14,383 bases of DNA from NCBI GenBank assembly GCA_966128725.1, contig CBHYLN010000139.1:1-14383 (forward strand), in the 5' to 3' direction. This DNA comes from JAFDZV01 sp966128725. GTDB taxonomy: Bacteria > Bacteroidota > Ignavibacteria > OLB7. The first letter of the stretch is position 1. The number at the start of each line of letters is the position of its first letter. The notes under the pieces were generated by a model. It saw nothing but the letters and a program-made list of their open reading frames with translations. It did no database searches and was not told where the DNA came from. The position numbers and the translations under genes are program-made. Shown in pieces: positions 7,473 to 14,305 of this stretch.

Positions 7473-8510
7473 TCAGGGGATCTGGGCGTGGTCGATGCTG
7501 CGACGTTCGCGAAGCGCGTAGAACATCTGGAAGAACCATCGGTTGTGGCGCGCAAGGCGCTCGATGGGGATCGGCGTCCGCACCGGCATCAACCCCGGCA
7601 GCCCGCGCAATGCCTCGCGCACGCCGCGGAGCACCGGGGTTGGGCCAGCCCCCTGGCGTCGCAGAATCGATGTAAGCAAACGCCGGGCTGTATGCACAAC
7701 CGCCACCACCACGGCCAGCGGAAACGGGAAGAACTTGAAAGCGCACCAGATGTTGTTCCGCGTGTCGGACTCCAGCACGCGGCCCGCGGTAATCGCGCGC
7801 GGGGCCTGGCGGTGGATCAACGTAAATCGCGTATCGAGGGCAACCGGAACATCGTGGTACAGCAGCTCCAGGCCAAGCGCGTATTCCTCGCCGCCCCAGA
7901 ACATCCGCTCGTCGTAGCCACGGGTACGACTGATCGCCGAGCTTCGATAACACATGCCCGCGCCAAGCACGAACATGCCCTCGTATGCACCGCTGCGAAG
8001 CCTGCGTCTGGCCAACACGCCCATGTTGCCGAACTCGGTGGCACCGGAATGAAGATTGACACTTCGGAAGCAGACCGCGCCGAAATAGGGGTTGGCCTCC
8101 AGGAACTCCACAACATTCCGCACGGTATCCGGAGTCCGGGGTGTGCAATCCTCGTCGAACGAAAAAACATATCGTTCGGGCGAACCAAGCATGATGCGGT
8201 TGCGCGCCACCCCGCCCAGATTCTCAGGCAGCACCATCACCTCAACACGTTCACCGTATCGCTCGGCAACCGCCTGCGCGGTACCATCGGAACTGGCATT
8301 GTCCAGCACAACCAGCCGAACCTTGCCGGCCGGGTAGTTGATCCGGGTAAAACTCTCCAGCGAGAGCATCACTTCATCGCGGCGATTATAACTGAGGATC
8401 CCGATAACGATTGATGGAAGATCGGCATCGGCAAGCGGTGTGGGCGGATTATGGATCGATGTCTGCACGCGGGTTGTATTGCGGCGATCCCGTGCCTCGG
8501 TTGGGGGCAC
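7473..8510 (-). CDS. Family 2 glycosyltransferase
   Basis: This is a GT-A fold transferase that would move a sugar from a nucleotide donor to a glycan or lipid acceptor. It shows SIVIGILSYNRRDEV (33-47), VVLDNASSDGT (67-77), LPENLGGVARNRI (94-106) and a metal-binding SFDEDC (117-122) in place of DxD. AGMCYRSSAI (184-193) and GGEEYALGLEL (206-216) correspond to the acceptor and catalytic-acid region. A hydrophobic stretch at about 259-275 suggests membrane association. Donor and acceptor cannot be read from the sequence. The start is uncertain: GTG at 8510 gives 345 residues but lies in the arm of a strong inverted repeat, and GTG at 8468 leaves a still complete domain. No ATG precedes the domain in frame and neither start has a ribosome site. 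It stands between the TPR gene and folB, with no other glycan genes nearby. Confidence 0.92.
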   Translation of the reverse strand: MPPTEARDRRNTTRVQTSIHNPPTPLADADLPSIVIGILSYNRRDEVMLSLESFTRINYPAGKVRLVVLDNASSDGTAQAVAERYGERVEVMVLPENLGGVARNRIMLGSPERYVFSFDEDCTPRTPDTVRNVVEFLEANPYFGAVCFRSVNLHSGATEFGNMGVLARRRLRSGAYEGMFVLGAGMCYRSSAISRTRGYDERMFWGGEEYALGLELLYHDVPVALDTRFTLIHRQAPRAITAGRVLESDTRNNIWCAFKFFPFPLAVVVAVVHTARRLLTSILRRQGAGPTPVLRGVREALRGLPGLMPVRTPIPIERLARHNRWFFQMFYALRERRSIDHAQIP

Positions 8511-8517
8511 GGGATCG
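8485..8517 (-). other. 12-bp perfect inverted repeat at the start of the glycosyltransferase gene
   Basis: The arms 8485-8496 and 8506-8517 are perfectly complementary around the 9-nt loop tcggttggg. The repeat lies 70 bp after the TPR gene stop and spans the GTG start proposed at 8510. There is no T-tract on either strand, so it is not a typical terminator. It could mark the end of the TPR transcript, or hide the GTG start so that the real start is 8468. Confidence 0.55.
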
Positions 8518-8587
8518 GGACGATCGTTGGCTCATCGCTGTTGCGGCGTTCACCGTTGCCAGGGTTGCAGCACAGGCCGCACGCCGT

Positions 8588-10024
8588 TCAGACGCCCTGT
8601 TCGCGGAGAACCTGGCGTACTTCCTGAAGCGCGGCCACCTCCGGAAACTCCACGGCGAACTCCTCGCTCATGCGGGGGTCCAGCCGGATTGCGTCCTTCA
8701 GCGCAAAGGTCATTTCACTGAATCGCTTCATCGCCAGCAACGACTTCGCGCGGCCATAGTGCGATTCGCTCCACTCGGGCTCCAGCCGGATCGCGTTCTC
8801 GAATGCCGCAAGCGATTCGATGAAGCTGCCATCTTCGTACAGCGTTTCGGCGTATTCGTACCAGCACTCCACGTCGGTTGGGTTGATCTCCAATGCCCGC
8901 GCATAACAAATAAGCGCATCGGCCAGCCGACCAAGATTGTACAGCGCATCGGCACGGGCAAACCACAAATCGCCATCGCGATCGTTCAACGCAAGCGCAC
9001 TGTCGTAGTCGGCAATCGCCTCGGCAAAACGCTCCAGTGCATCGTAGCAGCTTCCGCGCCCGAAGTATGCCTCGTAGTTCTCGCGTTGCAGCTCGATAAC
9101 GTGCGTGAAGGCTTCGATTGCATCGGCAAACTGCCCCAGTTCCTCGTACGCATTGCCAAGGTTGAACCAGGCTGCCGTGTCGTTCGGCTCGTACTTCAGC
9201 GTCTCACGGTAACATTGCACCGCTTCCGGCAGGCGAGCAAGATTCGCCAGGCTGTTGCCCCGATTGTACCAGGCTGCCGGGAACTCCTCGTGGATGGCCA
9301 GCGCCATGTCGTAACTGTCCACCGCCTTCTGAAAATGCCCCTTGCGGCCCAGCACGATCCCACGATTGTACCACGCGTTGAAGTTGTACGGGTCCAGATC
9401 CAGATATCGATCGTAGGCGCCAAGCGAGTCGTCGAAACGATCGAGGAAGTCGTAACAGTAGCCAAGCTCGTACAGGCATTCGCGCCCGAACTGCTCGCTT
9501 GCCGACAGCGACTCGAAGATGGCGGCGGCGGTTTCGTATTTCTCCATGCGCTCCAGCGCAACGCCCAGATTAAAGCGGGCTTCCTCGTTATCCGGCTCGC
9601 GCTCCAATGCGCGGTGATAACAGGCAACCGCATGGTCGCCAAGGCCAAGCGCATCAAGCGCCACACCGCGATTGATCAGGGTGTCGATATCCCCCGGATT
9701 CAGCATGTCGGACTGATCGTACGCGGCCAACGCCTCATCGGCGCGACCAAGCGCGGTAAGCACGATCCCCTTACGAAGCCAGGCGGCGTGGCTGTACGGT
9801 GCGAAACGAAGCCAATGCTCGCATAAACGGAGCGCCTCGGGGAAGCTTTCCTCCTCGATACATTGCTCCACCAACTCCTCAAGCACCTCTACATTTGGAA
9901 TCGATGTATCCCCATCACCTGCGTCACCGGTCAGCCGTTTGCGAAAACGGCGAAGAGCATCGTTCCGCTCATCCGGACTAAGGCCACTGTTAAGATCGTC
10001 ATCACCGAAATTGAACGTATCCAT
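8588..10024 (-). CDS. Tetratricopeptide repeat protein (12 TPRs)
   Basis: This 478-residue protein is almost wholly made of TPR helices, which usually act as protein-binding scaffolds. The conserved small residue at TPR position 8 recurs every 34 residues without a slip: G86, G120, G154, G188, G222, G256, G290, G324, A358, A392 and A426. This gives 11 regular repeats from about 79 to 452, plus a weaker one at 45-78. Typical units read AWYNRGIVLGRKGHFQKAVD and AWFNLGNAYEELGQFADAIE. An acidic, Asp-rich N-terminus (1-44) carries no signal peptide, so a cytoplasmic location is likely. The ATG at 10024 is preceded by GAGGGAG, which decides this start over the upstream in-frame ATG at 10153. The partner is unknown. 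It is the first gene of the left minus-strand block and is divergent from the DUF1684 lipoprotein gene. Confidence 0.95.
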   Translation of the reverse strand: MDTFNFGDDDLNSGLSPDERNDALRRFRKRLTGDAGDGDTSIPNVEVLEELVEQCIEEESFPEALRLCEHWLRFAPYSHAAWLRKGIVLTALGRADEALAAYDQSDMLNPGDIDTLINRGVALDALGLGDHAVACYHRALEREPDNEEARFNLGVALERMEKYETAAAIFESLSASEQFGRECLYELGYCYDFLDRFDDSLGAYDRYLDLDPYNFNAWYNRGIVLGRKGHFQKAVDSYDMALAIHEEFPAAWYNRGNSLANLARLPEAVQCYRETLKYEPNDTAAWFNLGNAYEELGQFADAIEAFTHVIELQRENYEAYFGRGSCYDALERFAEAIADYDSALALNDRDGDLWFARADALYNLGRLADALICYARALEINPTDVECWYEYAETLYEDGSFIESLAAFENAIRLEPEWSESHYGRAKSLLAMKRFSEMTFALKDAIRLDPRMSEEFAVEFPEVAALQEVRQVLREQGV

Positions 10025-10168
10025 ACACTCCCTCTGCGCGTCGACCATCTGGCCAGGAATCGGCGATTTTCGGCCAAAACACCGGACAGTATCAACAGAA
10101 CCGTGATAATAATACAGCCGCCCTCTCGCGGATGCAAGCGCTAATTCCCGCACGTTCGGGCTTGGGCC

Positions 10169-10192
10169 AACCAGGCCGAACGGCTGGTTCGG
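10169..10192. other. Overlapping small hairpins in the divergent region
   Basis: Two mutually exclusive stems overlap here. One pairs 10169-10173 with 10185-10189 and 10175-10177 with 10182-10184. The other pairs 10176-10181 with 10187-10192 (ccgaac/gttcgg). The motif gccgaa recurs at 10223-10228 and 10231-10236. The meaning is unknown; it could be regulator half-sites or leader structure. Confidence 0.3.
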
Positions 10193-10238
10193 ATTTCGTA
10201 TGTTGCCGCGCTACCAATCCCAGCCGAACAGCCGAAAC

Positions 10239-10253
10239 GGGCATGAAATGCCC
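10239..10253. other. 6-bp hairpin with GAA loop, divergent region
   Basis: gggcat (10239-10244) and atgccc (10248-10253) pair perfectly around the loop gaa. It lies 48 bp upstream of the DUF1684 lipoprotein start, within the 276 bp between the divergent genes, where I see no other gene. Confidence 0.4.
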
Positions 10254-10263
10254 CAACGGACTG

Positions 10264-10288
10264 GTCACCGGTTGGAACAACCAGTGAC
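10264..10288. other. 11-bp hairpin with GAA loop just upstream of the DUF1684 lipoprotein gene
   Basis: The arms 10264-10274 and 10278-10288 pair over 11 positions with a single C-A mismatch (10269/10283), around the loop gaa. The structure ends 12 bp before the GTG start of the lipoprotein gene, so it would lie in its leader RNA or just before it. It is either a regulatory leader element or an operator. Confidence 0.5.
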
Positions 10289-10300
10289 GTTTATCGCGGC

Positions 10301-10993
10301 GTGTTCATGATTCGCACATGTGCCCCGAACAACTTTTTGCTCCTGCTCGCGCTTTGCACGGCGGCGATCGGCTGTGAGCCGGGAGCCGCCAAGCGCGGTA
10401 CAGCGCCCGCACCCACGATGGATACAGCACCACCTTCACGCACCTCGGCCGACGATGCGCAGCCGCAATACGATACAGCCTCCTTGATGCGCGAGCGCGC
10501 GGCCAAGGACGCGGCATTGCAACAACCGGATTCACCGATTCCGGACGAGGCCCGGGCCAACTTCAAAGGCCTGCATTATTACAAGCCCGACGCTGCATTC
10601 GCCATCCCGGTAAAGCTGGAACGCCTGGCCCCGCCGGTACAGGTTCAGATCGCGGCCACCAAGGGTGATGTTCGGCAGATGTGGCACCTTGGTCGATTCA
10701 CGTTCATGGTTGCCGGCACCAAGTGCCGACTATCCGTGTATGCGCTGGCAGACCAACCAAAACTGCTCTTCGTTCCGTTTCGAGATCAGACCAACGGTAC
10801 CGACACGTACGAGGTTGGTCGCTACATCGACCTCGAGATCAGGGGGGACGACATGTACGTGCTGGACTTCAACAGGGCCTACAACCCGTATTGCGCCTAC
10901 AGTCCGCGATTTACGTGCCCGATCGTGCCCCGCGAGAACATTCTCAGCGTCCCGATTACAGCAGGCGAAAAGCTCCCGGGGTTCGCGCACTAG
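10301..10993 (+). CDS. DUF1684 lipoprotein
   Basis: This 230-residue protein has a lipoprotein signal peptide ending in TAAIGC (C25 would be lipidated), so it should sit in the envelope. The mature part matches DUF1684. A linker rich in Pro, Ser and Thr leads to RAAKDAALQQPDSPIPDEAR (66-85) and FKGLHYYKPD (88-97). YEVGRYIDLEI (170-180) and LDFNRAYNPYCAYSPRFTCP (188-207) follow, the latter being the family signature, and then PRENILSVPITAGE. DUF1684 proteins occur widely, but their function is not known to me. The GTG at 10301 or the ATG at 10307 could start translation, and there is no clear ribosome site. A hairpin precedes the gene, and a second lipoprotein gene follows 74 bp downstream on the same strand. 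Confidence 0.92.
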   Translation: MFMIRTCAPNNFLLLLALCTAAIGCEPGAAKRGTAPAPTMDTAPPSRTSADDAQPQYDTASLMRERAAKDAALQQPDSPIPDEARANFKGLHYYKPDAAFAIPVKLERLAPPVQVQIAATKGDVRQMWHLGRFTFMVAGTKCRLSVYALADQPKLLFVPFRDQTNGTDTYEVGRYIDLEIRGDDMYVLDFNRAYNPYCAYSPRFTCPIVPRENILSVPITAGEKLPGFAH

Positions 10994-11017
10994 CCGGATT
11001 GGCTCCTCGAGCTCCCT

Positions 11018-11034
11018 GCCCGGCCTCCCCGGGC
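11018..11034 (+). other. GC-rich 6-bp hairpin between the two lipoprotein genes
   Basis: gcccgg (11018-11023) and ccgggc (11029-11034) pair perfectly around the loop cctcc. No T-run follows, so it is more likely an attenuating or processing structure than a terminator, and the two lipoprotein genes may still share a transcript. Confidence 0.35.
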
Positions 11035-11067
11035 TCCAATCGTTCAAACAGGTTTCCAACACTCCCC

Positions 11068-11733
11068 GTGATACAACTCAACCAACAACCGAGGCATCCC
11101 GCTTCAACGTGTACGCCATCGTGGCTGCGCTACTCTGGCATTGCGGCACGGCTGCTGGCGGTTGCAGTGACCGCGCTGGTCATGGCGGCCTGCGGCGGCG
11201 CCACCCAGACACAGCGCCAGGAAGAAGCCGTAGCGCCCACGATGGCGTTTTCGAGCGATCAGCTTCACTCGCCCAGCGGCGACATGACCGCACGCGTACC
11301 GCTTGGCTGGGTGACGTTGGAAACCGAGCGGCTGGAGGCCCCCCAGGTGTTTGTCGTGGCGTGCAATCCGGAATACACGCTGTCGGTGGTGTTCAGCGAA
11401 ACACCGGTGGATAATACCGCCCGAGGCGTTTTCTCGCGCGACGGTCTGCGTGGTTTGGTGGATGCCAGCTTTCAGCGCCATCGCAAACGGAGCAACTCCC
11501 GCGCCACCATGATCGGCAACGTGGAGGAGTTCGCCATCGGGCGCCGGCAGTTTGCCGCATACACATACACAACCGATTCGCTGGCAACGATGACGCGTGT
11601 TGCGGTGTTCTACACCAACGCGCATCTCTACGAATGCGCGATCACGCACCTTACGTTCAGCGCGCGCGAACTGCCGAACGAACGTTCGCTGCGAGCGATC
11701 CACCAGTTGATTCTTGGAACAATTGAGTGGTAG
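11068..11733 (+). CDS. Lipoprotein, possibly PsbP/DcrB-like fold
   Basis: This 221-residue protein has a hydrophobic segment LLAVAVTALVMAAC whose last residue (C42) fits a lipobox, so it is probably an envelope lipoprotein. The mature part runs from a threonine-rich linker into SPSGDMTARVPLGWVTLE and closes with TRVAVFYTNAHLYECAITHL and LILGTIEW. A short amphipathic N-strand with PxGW, a central Tyr-rich strand and a terminal 'il.si' helix recall PsbP/DcrB/DUF1795 proteins, but I offer this only as a fold guess. The only plausible in-frame start before the hydrophobic stretch is the GTG at 11068, which leaves an unusually long 25-residue n-region. A non-standard start is possible. It lies downstream of the DUF1684 gene and ends just before the convergent tRNA terminator. 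Confidence 0.82.
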   Translation: MIQLNQQPRHPASTCTPSWLRYSGIAARLLAVAVTALVMAACGGATQTQRQEEAVAPTMAFSSDQLHSPSGDMTARVPLGWVTLETERLEAPQVFVVACNPEYTLSVVFSETPVDNTARGVFSRDGLRGLVDASFQRHRKRSNSRATMIGNVEEFAIGRRQFAAYTYTTDSLATMTRVAVFYTNAHLYECAITHLTFSARELPNERSLRAIHQLILGTIEW

Positions 11734-11748
11734 CTGAACGATAGCCCA

Positions 11749-11783
11749 AGAAAACAGGAAAGCCCGGAGCATTGCTACCGGGC
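11749..11783 (-). terminator. Rho-independent terminator of the tRNA operon
   Basis: gcccgg (11762-11767) pairs with ccgggc (11778-11783), and agc (11768-11770) with gct (11774-11776), with one bulged base. On the minus strand the hairpin begins 6 nt after the 3' end of tRNA-Glu and is followed by tttcctgttttctt (11748-11761), a good T-tract. It lies 15 bp past the stop of the convergent lipoprotein gene. Confidence 0.85.
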
Positions 11784-11788
11784 CGAGG

Positions 11789-11860
11789 TACCGCGTACGA
11801 GACTCGAACTCGTGTTACCGCCTTGAGAGGGCAGCGTCCTAACCACTAGACGAACGCGGC
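11789..11860 (-). tRNA. tRNA-Glu (anticodon CTC)
   Basis: The 72-nt cloverleaf is complete. The acceptor gccgcgt pairs with acgcggt (first pair G-U), the D arm is gtct/ggac, and the anticodon arm is ctgcc-ctctcaa-ggcgg with CTC at 34-36. The T arm is acgag-ttcgagt-ctcgt and the discriminator is A. CCA is not encoded. It reads GAG only and is the last gene of the three-tRNA operon. Confidence 0.95.
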
Positions 11861-11882
11861 AATACTAGAAGCGATGTTGAAG

Positions 11883-11955
11883 CTGCCCCGCCAGGGCTCG
11901 AACCTGGACTCTTCTGATCCAGAGTCAGACGTGTTGCCAGTTACACCACAGGGCA
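11883..11955 (-). tRNA. tRNA-Gln (anticodon CTG)
   Basis: The 73-nt cloverleaf has acceptor tgccctg/cggggca, D arm gtgt/acac, anticodon arm tctga-ctctgga-tcaga with CTG at 34-36, T arm ccagg-ttcgagc-cctgg and discriminator G. CCA is not encoded. It reads CAG. It lies 22 nt before tRNA-Glu in the direction of transcription. Confidence 0.95.
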
Positions 11956-12015
11956 ATTGCGAATCGAGGGGAGCGAACATACGGAAGTACCGCTTCGCCA
12001 CCAAAAAAAATCCTG

Positions 12016-12089
<74 letters not shown>

Positions 12090-12101
12090 GTAAAAGGACG
12101 A

Positions 12102-12132
12102 CAAAGTTAGCCCGCCGTGAACGCCGAGGCAA
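12102..12132 (-). promoter_or_regulatory. Bacteroidota-type promoter of the tRNA operon
   Basis: On the minus strand TAACTTTG (12102-12109) matches the Bacteroidota -7 consensus TAnnTTTG at every fixed base. A TTG (12130-12132) stands 20 nt upstream, at the -33 position. Transcription would begin about 12095, a few bases before mature tRNA-Ala. Confidence 0.75.
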
Positions 12133-12153
12133 GTATTGTTTGAAAATACTTGC
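12129..12153. repeat. 9-bp perfect inverted repeat over the tRNA -33 box
   Basis: gcaagtatt (12129-12137) and aatacttgc (12145-12153) are perfect inverted copies around gtttgaa. The left arm covers the -33 TTG of the tRNA promoter. The spacing suits a dimeric DNA-binding protein, and the site lies between divergent transcripts (tRNA operon and ridA). The stretch 12090-12276 otherwise holds no gene. Confidence 0.6.
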
Positions 12154-12276
12154 AACGGCCAACCATTGGTACGTTGAAGAGGGCGCTCCGCGTTGCTATG
12201 TTAGGCAGTCCGTTGGCGCACATCCCGCGCTCCTGGCGGCCCAACCGACCGATCCATTTGGACCTACAATCAGATT

Positions 12277-12657
12277 ATGACCATCGAGACTATCCAGACC
12301 GATGCGGCTCCGGCGCCGATCGGACCATATTCGCAGGGGAAACGTGTTGGCGCGTTTGTTTACACGGCCGGGCAGATCGCCCTTGCAGCCGATGGCGCCA
12401 TCCATGGTTCCGACGCCGCCACGCAAACGCATCTGGCGATCGCCAACCTGCGCGCAATCGTTGAGGCCGGCGGCTCCGATCTTGACCACGTGGTGAAGAC
12501 AACCATCTTCCTGATGGACATGAATGACTTTGCCGCGGTCAACGCGGTGTACGCCGAATACTTTGGCACAAGCAAGCCGGCACGCTCCACGGTGCAGGTT
12601 TCGCGGCTTCCGAAGGATGCGCTTGTGGAGATCGAGGCGATCGCCGTTGTTCCATGA
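12277..12657 (+). CDS. ridA: RidA family enamine/imine deaminase
   Basis: This 126-residue member of the RidA/YjgF/UK114 family hydrolyses reactive enamines and imines, such as 2-aminoacrylate from PLP enzymes, to ketoacids and ammonia. It forms a cytoplasmic trimer. It shows APIGPYSQGKRVG (13-25, Tyr18), VYTAGQIAL (28-36), VVKTTIFLMDMNDFAAVNAV (72-91) and KPARSTVQVSRLPKDALVEI (100-119). R103 corresponds to the substrate-binding Arg105 of E. coli RidA, and the acidic residue in LVEIEAIA is conserved. Length is standard. The ATG at 12277 has no clear ribosome site. Its stop overlaps the start of the DUF5683 gene. Confidence 0.95.
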   Translation: MTIETIQTDAAPAPIGPYSQGKRVGAFVYTAGQIALAADGAIHGSDAATQTHLAIANLRAIVEAGGSDLDHVVKTTIFLMDMNDFAAVNAVYAEYFGTSKPARSTVQVSRLPKDALVEIEAIAVVP

Positions 12658-13247
12658 TGGCAGTTCCATCATATCGACGTGGCATACTACTGGCGCTGGC
12701 GCTGTGGGCTCTGCTGCTGATGGCCTCATCGGGCATGCACGCTCAGGTGCCTGACTCCGCACGCCTTGCACCGCATGGGATCGATACGTCGGCCGCGGCA
12801 CGGCCAACGAGGCCGCCACCGGACTCGACATTGCCGACATATGTGATGACCAAGAGCCCGCTTACAGCCAGCCTGCTCTCGCTGGCATTGCCGGGCGGCG
12901 GCCAGATATACAATCGCCAGTACTGGAAGGCACCGATCTTCCTTGGCGCCGCCGCGTTTTTCATGGGGCGTGCGCTGTACTACAACGGCCTGTATCTCGA
13001 TACCAAGGCCGAGGCGGATACGTACCCGCGAAATACGTCGGATTACGCGTTTCTGAAGGCAAAGCGTGAGTCGTACCGCGACACCCGCGACATCAGCTAT
13101 CTGTACTGCGCCGGGGTTTATGCGGTCGCGATCATCGACGCATACGTTGGCGCGCACATGTTTGATTTCGACGTTGGCGACGACCACACATCGCATATCT
13201 ATCTGAGCCCCGCCAACCTGGGCGTTGGCCTTGCGATGCGCTGGTAG
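12654..13247 (+). CDS. DUF5683 family envelope protein
   Basis: This 197-residue protein has a signal peptide (cleavage likely after MHA, residue 30), a Pro/Ser linker and then the DUF5683 core: TKSPLTASLLSLALPGGGQI (66-85) and YNRQYWKAPIFLGAA (86-100). Hydrophobic segments lie at about 92-107 and 147-165, so it is probably membrane-embedded. DUF5683 is typical of Bacteroidota and has no assigned biochemical role that I know. The ATG at 12654 overlaps the ridA stop in ATGA, which suggests translational coupling. A second ATG follows at once at 12657. The gap to nuoA is 159 bp. Confidence 0.9.
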   Translation: MMAVPSYRRGILLALALWALLLMASSGMHAQVPDSARLAPHGIDTSAAARPTRPPPDSTLPTYVMTKSPLTASLLSLALPGGGQIYNRQYWKAPIFLGAAAFFMGRALYYNGLYLDTKAEADTYPRNTSDYAFLKAKRESYRDTRDISYLYCAGVYAVAIIDAYVGAHMFDFDVGDDHTSHIYLSPANLGVGLAMRW

Positions 13248-13353
13248 TGGCGAACCCTCTGGCGGTCAGCATCAATCGGGACAGCCGGAGCACCATTGGA
13301 TGCTCATACAGCACGAACATGCAGAGTGTGTATCGCAACTGACACACGTTTTG

Positions 13354-13361
13354 TATGTTTG
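13354..13361 (+). promoter_or_regulatory. nuoA: Candidate -7 box (TAnnTTTG) of nuoAB
   Basis: TATGTTTG matches the Bacteroidota -7 consensus exactly and lies 45 bp upstream of the nuoA ATG, giving a predicted leader of about 40 nt. No TTG stands at the -33 spacing (17-23 nt upstream), so support is partial. Confidence 0.45.
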
Positions 13362-13406
13362 CATGCTTCGTTCAACGTATCGTTGCAGTCATCGAACCAG
13401 ACAGGG

Positions 13407-13763
13407 ATGATCGAACAATACCTTCCAGCAATCGCCATGATCCTGGCCGGCGTCGGATTCGGGATCGTGTCGGTAAAGGCCCACGAGTGGCTGGGTCCGC
13501 ACCGTATTACCGCGGAAAAGCTTACCACGTACGAATCGGGCATGGCGCCGGTGTCTTCGGCACACGAGCGCTTCTCGGTAAAGTTCTACCTGGTGGCAAT
13601 GCTCTTCATCCTTTTCGACATCGAAGTGGTCTTCATGTACCCGTGGGCCGTGAGCTTCCGCCAGCTTGGGAACTTTGCGCTGGGCGCAATGTTGCTGTTC
13701 GTGGTGACGCTCTTTGTTGGGTACATCTACATTGTGAAAAAGGGAGCCCTGAAATGGGACTGA
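13407..13763 (+). CDS. nuoA: NADH-quinone oxidoreductase subunit A (NuoA)
   Basis: This is a membrane-arm subunit of respiratory complex I. The 118-residue protein has three transmembrane segments (about 5-24, 58-78 and 88-110). It shows the family signature KLTTYESGMAPVSSAHERFS (38-57) followed by FYLVAMLFILFDIEVVFMYP (60-79), with the conserved acidic residues E43, D71 and E73. Length is as usual for the family. The ATG at 13407 is chosen because it gives the normal family start; an AGGG directly abuts it, too close for a good ribosome site. The last 10 bp overlap nuoB in a different frame. Confidence 0.95.
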   Translation: MIEQYLPAIAMILAGVGFGIVSVKAHEWLGPHRITAEKLTTYESGMAPVSSAHERFSVKFYLVAMLFILFDIEVVFMYPWAVSFRQLGNFALGAMLLFVVTLFVGYIYIVKKGALKWD

Positions 13764-14263
13764 CAGATCAATTGGAACGTGATGGCTTCTTGACGACGAC
13801 GATCGAGGCCGCCATCAACTGGGCACGAAAGAACTCCGTGTGGCCGATGCCGCTTGGAATTAGTTGCTGCGCCATCGAGATGATGGCCTTCGCAGGCCCG
13901 CGCTTCGATGTGGCGCGTTTCGGGTCGGAGCGGTTCAGCTTCTCGCCACGCCAGTCGGACCTGCTGATCGTTGCCGGCACGGTAACGTACAAGATGGCAT
14001 GGGTAGTCCGCAAGATTTACGACCAGATGCCCGATCCGAAGTGGGTTCTGTCGATGGGCGCATGCGCCAGCTCCGGCGGGATGTTCCGCTCGTATTCGGT
14101 GGTGCAGGGGATCGACCAGTTTCTGCCGGTCGACGTATTCGTGGCGGGCTGCCCGCCGCGCCCCGAGAATCTCCTGAAAGGCCTGATAACGATTCAGGAC
14201 AAGATTCAGCACTCGCGCGGCCGCCTGATCGAGCGCAGCAAGCCGGTGACAATCGCGGGCTGA
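13754..14263 (+). CDS. nuoB: NADH-quinone oxidoreductase subunit B (NuoB)
   Basis: This peripheral-arm subunit carries iron-sulfur cluster N2, which hands electrons to quinone. All four cluster ligands are visible: C38 and C39 in LGISCCAIEMM, C104 in MGACASSGGMF and C133 in VAGCPPRPENLL. SPRQSDLLIVAGTVTYKMA (64-82) is the family core. Length (169) is normal for the short NuoB form. A GGGAG stands 8 nt before the ATG at 13754, so the start is well supported. The gene overlaps nuoA by 10 bp. Contrary to the common nuoA-N order, a strong terminator rather than nuoC follows. Confidence 0.97.
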   Translation: MGLTDQLERDGFLTTTIEAAINWARKNSVWPMPLGISCCAIEMMAFAGPRFDVARFGSERFSFSPRQSDLLIVAGTVTYKMAWVVRKIYDQMPDPKWVLSMGACASSGGMFRSYSVVQGIDQFLPVDVFVAGCPPRPENLLKGLITIQDKIQHSRGRLIERSKPVTIAG

Positions 14264-14305
14264 TCGGCTCGCCCGATTCGCCGCACGGCACATCAGCAAA
14301 TGAAC

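Noticed and set aside
6997..8148. 383-residue minus-strand ORF that ends in FolB
   Set aside because: Only the last 136 residues are FolB. The upstream part is an alternative frame of the glycosyltransferase gene, with no motifs.
7461..9826. Plus-strand ORFs of 317 and 471 codons (7461-8414, 8411-9826)
   Set aside because: They are antisense shadows of the glycosyltransferase and the TPR protein. The minus strand carries all recognisable motifs.
10025..10153. 43-residue N-terminal extension of the TPR protein to the ATG at 10153
   Set aside because: GAGGGAG precedes the ATG at 10024, and the extension has no TPR or signal-like content.
10092..10280. 62-residue minus-strand ORF in the divergent region
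   Set aside because: No motif or ribosome site, and it overlaps several hairpins. More likely non-coding.
13355..13753. Extension of the NuoB frame upstream of 13754
   Set aside because: It overlaps nuoA in another frame, and NuoB has a good ribosome site and the normal family start at 13754.
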